From Paralvinella palmiformis (Eukaryota; Annelida; Polychaeta; Terebellida; Alvinellidae): DNA of 64,000 bases. The position numbers and the translations under genes were made by a program. The notes below the pieces were generated by a model. That model was not told the DNA's origin, did not search any database, and saw only the letters and a program-made list of their open reading frames with translations. The first letter of the stretch is position 1. Each line of letters begins with the position of its first letter. Positions 13,701 to 21,821 of this stretch are shown one piece after another. Location of the stretch: contig JAODUP010000563.1 in NCBI GenBank assembly GCA_025642065.1, positions 432,547 to 496,546 on the forward strand, in the 5' to 3' direction.

Positions 13701-16568
13701 GTGTGACACAAACTTCTCTTTTTCAAATTGATAATAAATGCTGCTTACTTGAATAAATCTTTAAAATTATGTCTGGCTTTTAATTAGTGAGTGATTTATA
13801 GAGCCTTGTTGCTGGTCACATATGGGACATATGCCCAAAGGGTGACTCCTTAGGCAAATATCCCACAAACATAGACATCACTAGGATTTGAACCCACCAC
13901 TGGAGATTTGAAGCACACTGTTCTATCCCTAGAAGGTGGATATAAGTTTGATGACACTGAGTTTTGACTGGTTTAATTCAAAGCCCAGTGTTGTTGAAAT
14001 GAATGAGATTGGATCAAGTGGTACATTTCAGTAACTCAACTTTGAGTTGGTGAGCTTCTACAGTAGTCAGTATTCTTTAATTGTTAATATGCTGTGTATA
14101 GTTTAATATGATGCCTGACCTCCTCCACACATTCTCTATGATTAGTTTTATATTGATTTTGAACCATATTTGAAAATAGAACATTTACATTATAAGGTGG
14201 TTGATTTAGCTGTATTTTTCTTAATCCAGTGCAGGATATCTATAGGTTCTCATGTGCTATGTTTGTCATCTATGCATTATAACATAAGCGTAAAAATTAA
14301 CATGGTAATGATTATTATATTGGGCAGTTCAGTGTATCAGGAATATTTGAAGTGAAACCAGTAACCAAGACTAAACTGAGCAATCACCCACTCATATTAT
14401 GTCTCTGAAACATTTATGGTGGCTAACACTTATTAACATTTGGTATGTCACAGTACAATTGTACTTATTTTTATCATCAACCAAGGTGGAGAGTATCACA
14501 TTCACCCAGCAAGAGTACAGGTGGTGCAAGTACACAGGGGTCTTCGACTGCCACTGATTTTGGCACATTTACACATAATTTATCACTGTCCAGGTAACTA
14601 GTTGTTTCATGCTGACTATTCTCTCCAACTTTAAAGTTTCAGATTGCTGACACTTACACGTTTTTCTCATAACTGTATGCTCACACTCATCCTCGGTTGT
14701 CTCTTTTTAGTGAGACTGGCCACAGGTCAAGGACAGACAGCACAGATTCTTCCTTCTCTAGGAACACAAACAGCTTTTCAGCTGATGAGTTGGACAGTCC
14801 TGGCGAGGAACTGTGTGCAGGGTGAGCCCCATATCTTTGTTTTAACTCAGTGATGGTAGATGGTACATTGGATCACTGCTATAGTTAAAATAAATTAGAT
14901 CTTATTATTTTAACTTGGACAGGAATGTTAAAAGTAATAGCTATATATTTGATCCATTTATAACTTTACAATGTTAAGTATCAGTGATTGACAGATTTTT
15001 GGAGGTTCATTGAGGCATGTATGTATGGGAACTATTTAATCTGAATAATAATGATTATTAATCAGGGATGGAACTTCAGTTACATTTAATACCAGGGAGT
15101 AATATTTTTAAAGCTAGAGAGATTTATATGATCACCATCAGCCATATCTTTATACTGTCCTTGAGTACCCAATTCAGATCATGGGCATGAAAGGTGTATG
15201 GAAAAATAATTATTTATATTTCTTCTTCTAGAAATACAAAGGAATAAAAATCTTTGTTACAGTATGTCAGATAATTGCTGATTGTCACAGCGTTAGTTGG
15301 AAATTTGTAATACAGTCTAAGGATATTTTACTTTAGAGTAATTACTATGCCCATGTTGTAGTGTATGAATCACAATTTAATGTTCAATTGAACTGATAAA
15401 TAGTATAACATCCTGTATACTCTCAAAATTAGAAATGATCAAAAGGCAGAGCACAAAATATATCTAATAATTAAATGGTCGTTTGGCGTAGAATTTCTTC
15501 CTAAAATTTGGAAATAATATATCCAATTTTTTATTCTGAAGATAGGTAAAAAACAGTATGCCAACTAAATAACTAGAACCAGGTTGAATGCATCTGAGCA
15601 GTGGCTATGTTCACTTTCAAAGTGACCAAAGGAGTGAACACCATGTCACACCATATGTTTTCTGCATTGTGGTTGACCTAAAATTATATTTTTGTGATGG
15701 ATGATATTTTTATGTACATGTCATTTATCATGTTATACTTTTCAAGTGACCAGTGGAGAAAACACCATGTGTTTTTTCCATTATAATCGACTGAATTTTT
15801 TTTTTACATGGATGATGTTTCTACATATATGTTATTTATGATGTACTTTAAAAGTGACCAGTAGAGCTAACACCATGTCACTTTTGCATTGTAGTTGACT
15901 GTTGTATTTTACTAGAGACAACAACCCATGTAAATCTTAACTAGTCTACTAACTAACAGACAGGTGATAGTTTTGTTGGTGATTATGAAATACCTGTACA
16001 GGACCTGATCTAGTTAACCATTCTAAATACAATGTTGAGTACACACACACACCACACACATTTTAAGATTCGTGTATTTATAGTATTATTGATGTACCTA
16101 TCTAGGGAGTCATAGGTTTTTTGTGTTTGGGTCTTAGTGCTTTGAGCCAGTGCCTTAAAATAGACACACACACACACCCAATAGACCTAAAACATATGCA
16201 ATAAAAAACTAGCAAAAAATACTTAATTAAACTTGTCTCCAGCTGTTTTGTTAATGCTAATAACTTTTATTGTCCAAATAGAGAACTGAAAGTTTGTAAT
16301 TTTTTTTTCTGTATGTATGGAGTATTTACTAGTGTTAGTTGCTGTCATCAGTTCCACAGAGAGCTTTATGTTCCATAATTCTTTTTGGGATTAGGGACAT
16401 ACTAATCCTAAACAGGTGTCATCTATGGCTAGTTCAGTTAATGAGCAGATAAAAGTTCAGATTCAGTTGACTGCCATTTTACAATTAAGGCATCATGGTT
16501 TGTTGTGACGTTTGATCAATTGTTTCATAATCTGGTGATAGTTTAACTAACAGCTTGATAATTTTACT

Positions 16569-16603
<35 letters not shown>

Positions 16604-19600
16604 AAAATGTATGTGTGTGTTTGTTTGTATTCATAACAACAACATATTTGCCTGGTGGCAGCACTTTATGGTGGTTAACTAGTGTTCCCCTGTGTTATTT
16701 GAGTTCTTATAGCTCTCTTTAAAAGTTTATTCTTAATGAACACACACACACACACAAAGAATCTTAAATAGCAGTGAATATGACAATGAATGATTGGGAC
16801 TATGACATTTACTCACAATAGATCATGCTTAGTCACAGTCGTTGCCGGCTGCTGTGCTGGCATTCAGTCTTTGGTAGATTAAGTTTAATCTTTTTAATTT
16901 ATTTTTTCTTCAGATCTTCTACACCAACAAGGTCATCGGATCCTTATGTCACAATTGACCGTAATCCACTGGGTAAGAACTGTATGTTGTTTCTGTACAA
17001 GATGGCTTATTGTAAAACATCACTTGTGCAGGTACATGAAATCTGTAGTTTTGTTGCATCGGAATTTCCACTACCAATACAGTCACCCATTGCATGCCAC
17101 CACATGACATTCATTCTTGCCTAAAAAATAGTGAATGTTAGGAAATCAGCATAGCATTGGCAAATGGAAAATTAAATTTCTACAATGTTAGGCTGTATGT
17201 CTATGAATATTGGTCTTGTCAGTGCATTTGTATTAAACTAAATACACTGGTACTAGGTGTTCATTTTATTCATTCACAATTGGGGGTTATATGGAGTTTC
17301 ATTATTTAACTTTCGGGGGCACCTCCGTAGTCTAGTGGTAGTGTGCTGGACCACAGATCACTACCACCCGTGTTCGAATCCCGGCGTGGGCATTTCTGAA
17401 GGTTGTTTCTTCTTTCACTTTGTCTCATTACCTTTGGAGGTCACTCGGCCCATTTAGCCTACCTTGTGCACAAAAGTGGCTGTAAAACATCAATCATCAT
17501 CATTATTCAACTTTAGTTTAGTCAGAACTCCCTTCTAAAGGATTAGGATTTATGTCAGATTTAGATGTCTCTTGATGTTTTGTATCACATCCATCAATGC
17601 AAGATGCACATGTAGATAGAACCACTAACTTACTATCATTTGTATAAGATTGGCTTTTAACCTAGGTACCCTTTTGTCATTAATTATTTTGCCATGTTAT
17701 ATTGCTAACGCGTGTCTTGGTTAGTTATTTTATCTTTTGTAAAAGAACATTTAACGTGTTTGGAATACATTTACCAATAGAGAAAGACAGATATTGTGGC
17801 TGGCTGGGTTGCTGTGGGTATTATATATTGGATCTGGATGTGATTACCAGAATAAGAAAACACAGTGGAAAATAACTCTTTTAGCAAGTTTAAAATACTA
17901 GTAAATACAAGTATCATCTGATTAACAGATTTTGGGTTGAGTCCAGTGCCAAACAGACAATCATCAGTTCAGTGTGAGGCTGATGACTACTTTGACATGG
18001 AATCAGTGTCGAGGCCAGTGAAGTTTGACACTTATATGGAGATGGAGATGACGAAAGAACCGGTGAGTACTGAGAGAGTGATGACGAGGTCAAGATCTAC
18101 CCAACACTCGAGGGAGTTCTCGCATGGTGCAAATCGTTATGTGGACATGGCACTTCATGTGAACAAAGAAGAGGTGAATACTGTCAGTGACGAAGGATCA
18201 GTTGACAGTGGTGTGCGTCTGGATTGTACTCGGGCTGGCATGAAGGGGAAGGCCTCGGGACCAGCCACGCCGTGTCAGGAGCATCTTGATGCAGATGAAT
18301 ATATCCTGATGAACTCAGGAACTGGAACTCTGGGTAAGTGGTTGGAAATGTAGCAGCTTGTTTGTAATTAAAAATAATTTTTACAGCTTAACTTTAGTTG
18401 TCAGACACCATAGTCCTTTTCAGCCATTGTCTTTGAACATTTTCCTTTCTGTGTTTAAAAGTTCTCTTAATAAAAAACTAGAGTATTTTGTTTAATTATA
18501 TATATATATCTGAGCAGTGTTTACCTATAATCATTACAGAAGAGAGCTCATATATTGACATGAGTCAGAACAGCAGTGTTGCTGCCTCTCCAGCATTATC
18601 AACCAGTAGCTCATTACATGATGTACCTGCTGACTCTCATTATCTACCAATGTCTGGAGGATCTCGGGCTAATTCTGTTACAGAACAGGATGAATATTTT
18701 GGTGAGTGTTGCACATTTTGTGTCTGCATTAAGAGTAGACAGGTGAATCCCAGTCTAAAATGCAGCAGATATTCTTTTTGTGCAAGTTTTTCCCATTGCT
18801 AGCAGAACAGCTTGCATTATCTGATCTAAATGGTAGAATGCATAACATGCAAGTTATTTAGATGCAACGTTTAGGCTAAATCAGAGGTTGATTTCAAGGT
18901 GTGACTTCTTGGGGTACTTCAGCTCAGTCCTTATCATACTACTTACTTCTGTGAGCCGAGTGAGCAGCTCTAGTCATTCAGAACAACACACACAAGAAAG
19001 ATATTAATAATAACGATACATTTGATTGTTCTGATGGGATATTATTGATATTATGTTCATAAACCATTTAAATGTTCAAATGATGTAGCACAAATTCACT
19101 ATGGAATAGCAGTTAAATATTTTGAACATTTTCTTGATCAAAGATTCCATTTGCCCATCATGTGTAAAATAGATTTATTTTCACATTGAAATAGATGATT
19201 GTTCATCATGTCTTAATTTTGTTAATTTCCATAAGTGCAAGAAAGTACATTCCTCAGTCAAAAAAGGAAAGTGAAGAAATCAGACAGTTACTACGCAGTG
19301 TTGCTTCTAGGATGTGTTTTTGCGAGAATCCTGCGATATTTTAATGTATGGCGCAAAATAAAAATATCCCTGCACCCCACATGGCGCAGAATAATTATTG
19401 TACGTGTTGTGCGCCTTAATGGTCTCCCTGTCGCTATTATATTTTGTGTGAATGCTAAATCCCTTGTACTTAGAAGGATAACTGTTGCTTCTAGGATGCG
19501 TTTTTGCAGGATTCCTCCGATATTTTAACCTTTGGCATAAAAGAAAAAATACCTGGGCACCACATGGTGCAGAATAAAATCCCATGATGCAATATTGTAA

Positions 19601-20158
19601 GTGTTGTGGGCATTAACGATCTCCCCATCACATTAGCTTTATCAGCAGAAAATGAGTCGTGCTAAACATCAAATATTTATCATCTGATAGTTTCCTGATC
19701 TGAAATAATGCCAAAATCTACTGCTGTAACCATTTCAAATGTTATTTATAAATATTTACTGAACATAAGAACCATGCTTGAAGGGAGAGATTTTGGTGGG
19801 CTGGTGATCTTGGCTGCATTATGATGGTCACATGACTCAAATACTCTCTCCTGATTGACCAATTGTCTTTGTTTACAGTAAATAAAAGCACATGGTCTTG
19901 TTTATAAATGACGAATTTCTCTGTCCCTCTCCTGTATATTTGTTTGATCACTGTTGTTTTTTTTTTGCATTTTATGTTAATATGATATAAATATGGATTT
20001 TGTATATCATATTAACTGTATCATTACTTTACTGAAGGAAATATATGAATGAATGATTTATTTCCAAACTCTACAATATTATCATTACAACAATAGTTAT
20101 GTACTACATACAAATATATACCATTTAAGATTGTAATTACAGTAATGGATAAGAAAAG

Positions 20159-20197
<39 letters not shown>

Positions 20198-21780
20198 CAC
20201 ATATATGCAATTTTTGGTAACTTAATAATTGTGTATCTATCTTAATTGATCCTCTGTCCATCCACTGCTGAGTGTGAGAGGCAGTTCTCCTCTATGAATG
20301 GCATTAAAACTTTGTTGAGGAATTCCCTTGGCCAGAAAAATCTATGTGATTTGATGCTTATTGCATGTGATGACCCGCTACCCAAAGAATGTCTTCCAGC
20401 CCTGTTGATAAGTGGCTGGTATCTGGTAATGGCGGTCTTCACCTGAATAGGCCCAAGAAAAAAATTCCTCAATGTGTTGATGAAAATGGAAACATCAAAA
20501 TGTTCTGTGGCTAATTTGACTATGCGTTAGCTGTAAATATGTGGAAGGATAAAGAAGCCTGTAGAATATATAAAAATGAGTCTCATCAATAACATTTTGA
20601 AGCATTTCTGTAGTCTTGTTTTTTCATGTTACAGATATATGTGATATGCATAAATTTAATTATGCTTACACTGCAAAACTATGTGTATAAATACTTATCA
20701 TTTTCAGTTCAAATATTCCTGGGTGTATGCGTTTGTACCCCTAAATGGTTTTTATGCCAAGTGCCCATGTTACATTAAAATCCGCCACCTATTTAAAATC
20801 TAAGGGGGAGCTCCCCCACATAGGCTAGATCCTAGAAGCAACACTGACTATGTGTCAGTTATATGATAACTTATATAAGTTAATTTTTATTGTTTATATT
20901 TTTTTCCAACTTCTGATGATTTTCTGATTTTATCTCCTATTATGCAGATTTTGTTGATCAGTAATTAATTATATAACAAATTGTGATATAAAAAACACAT
21001 ATCCCTAGCTTGTTAAAAAGATTACAAACTAAATAACATTAATTGTCAGAAAGGTATATCTCAGTACTGTCTTTCCCTAAAAGTGGCTATTACTAACAGT
21101 AACACACACATACACAGATATTCCAACCATGTTGTTTATGTGGCATGTTGTTGGATTACTGAGATGGTCAGACAATGGAAACACACATTTTCAGATCTGC
21201 CTGCATCCATGAGTTGCCTGTTAACGCACTGGAATATTTTCTGTCTAGAATGCTTGCTATATTGAATCTATAGCTTTAGCTGTGAAACCGACTCAGTCTT
21301 ATTTATCAGCAATATTTATATCCACACCTGAAGACTGACCTTCAGTAAATGTCTTAGCAGTTCATTATATATGTAATTGATTACAAATTGTTTTGTCATA
21401 TTGTCCCAAGATTAATTTACATAAACCCCCAAGTTAACACAAGGTGATAAAATGTGACTAATTGATCAAGGAAGTTCTTACTGACAGTTTATAAGTGATG
21501 TGTTTCTTCTTGCTGTGAACTTGCTTAGTTCTGATGCACTTTGACGTTTTCTCAACTCATGGATGGTTTGTGAACAAGTTTTTGATATTGCATAGAGGTT
21601 ACAGCACATGGTAAAAACTGAGTGTGATGTGGTTGGTGTGTGCCAAGAGTTGGATTCTGGTTTTGTTGGATACTAGAAGCATTTAGAATGAGGTAAAATC
21701 TGTTCAGCAGCTACTACTGACTGAAGGTGAAATGTTTTATTATGGCAGCCGGTATTACCAAGGTCTCTCCTCTCTTTCTC

Positions 21781-21821
<41 letters not shown>

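Noticed and set aside
17315..17400. Apparent tRNA gene (box A and box B) in IRS intron 8
   Set aside because: The tRNA-like head continues into a conserved non-tRNA body with an ATC tail and target duplications; it is a SINE, and the same holds for the other tRNA-like hits.
20160..20192. TA-rich runs as AT-rich origins or TATA promoters
   Set aside because: They are simple (TA) microsatellites, frequent throughout the window, with no accompanying promoter elements.
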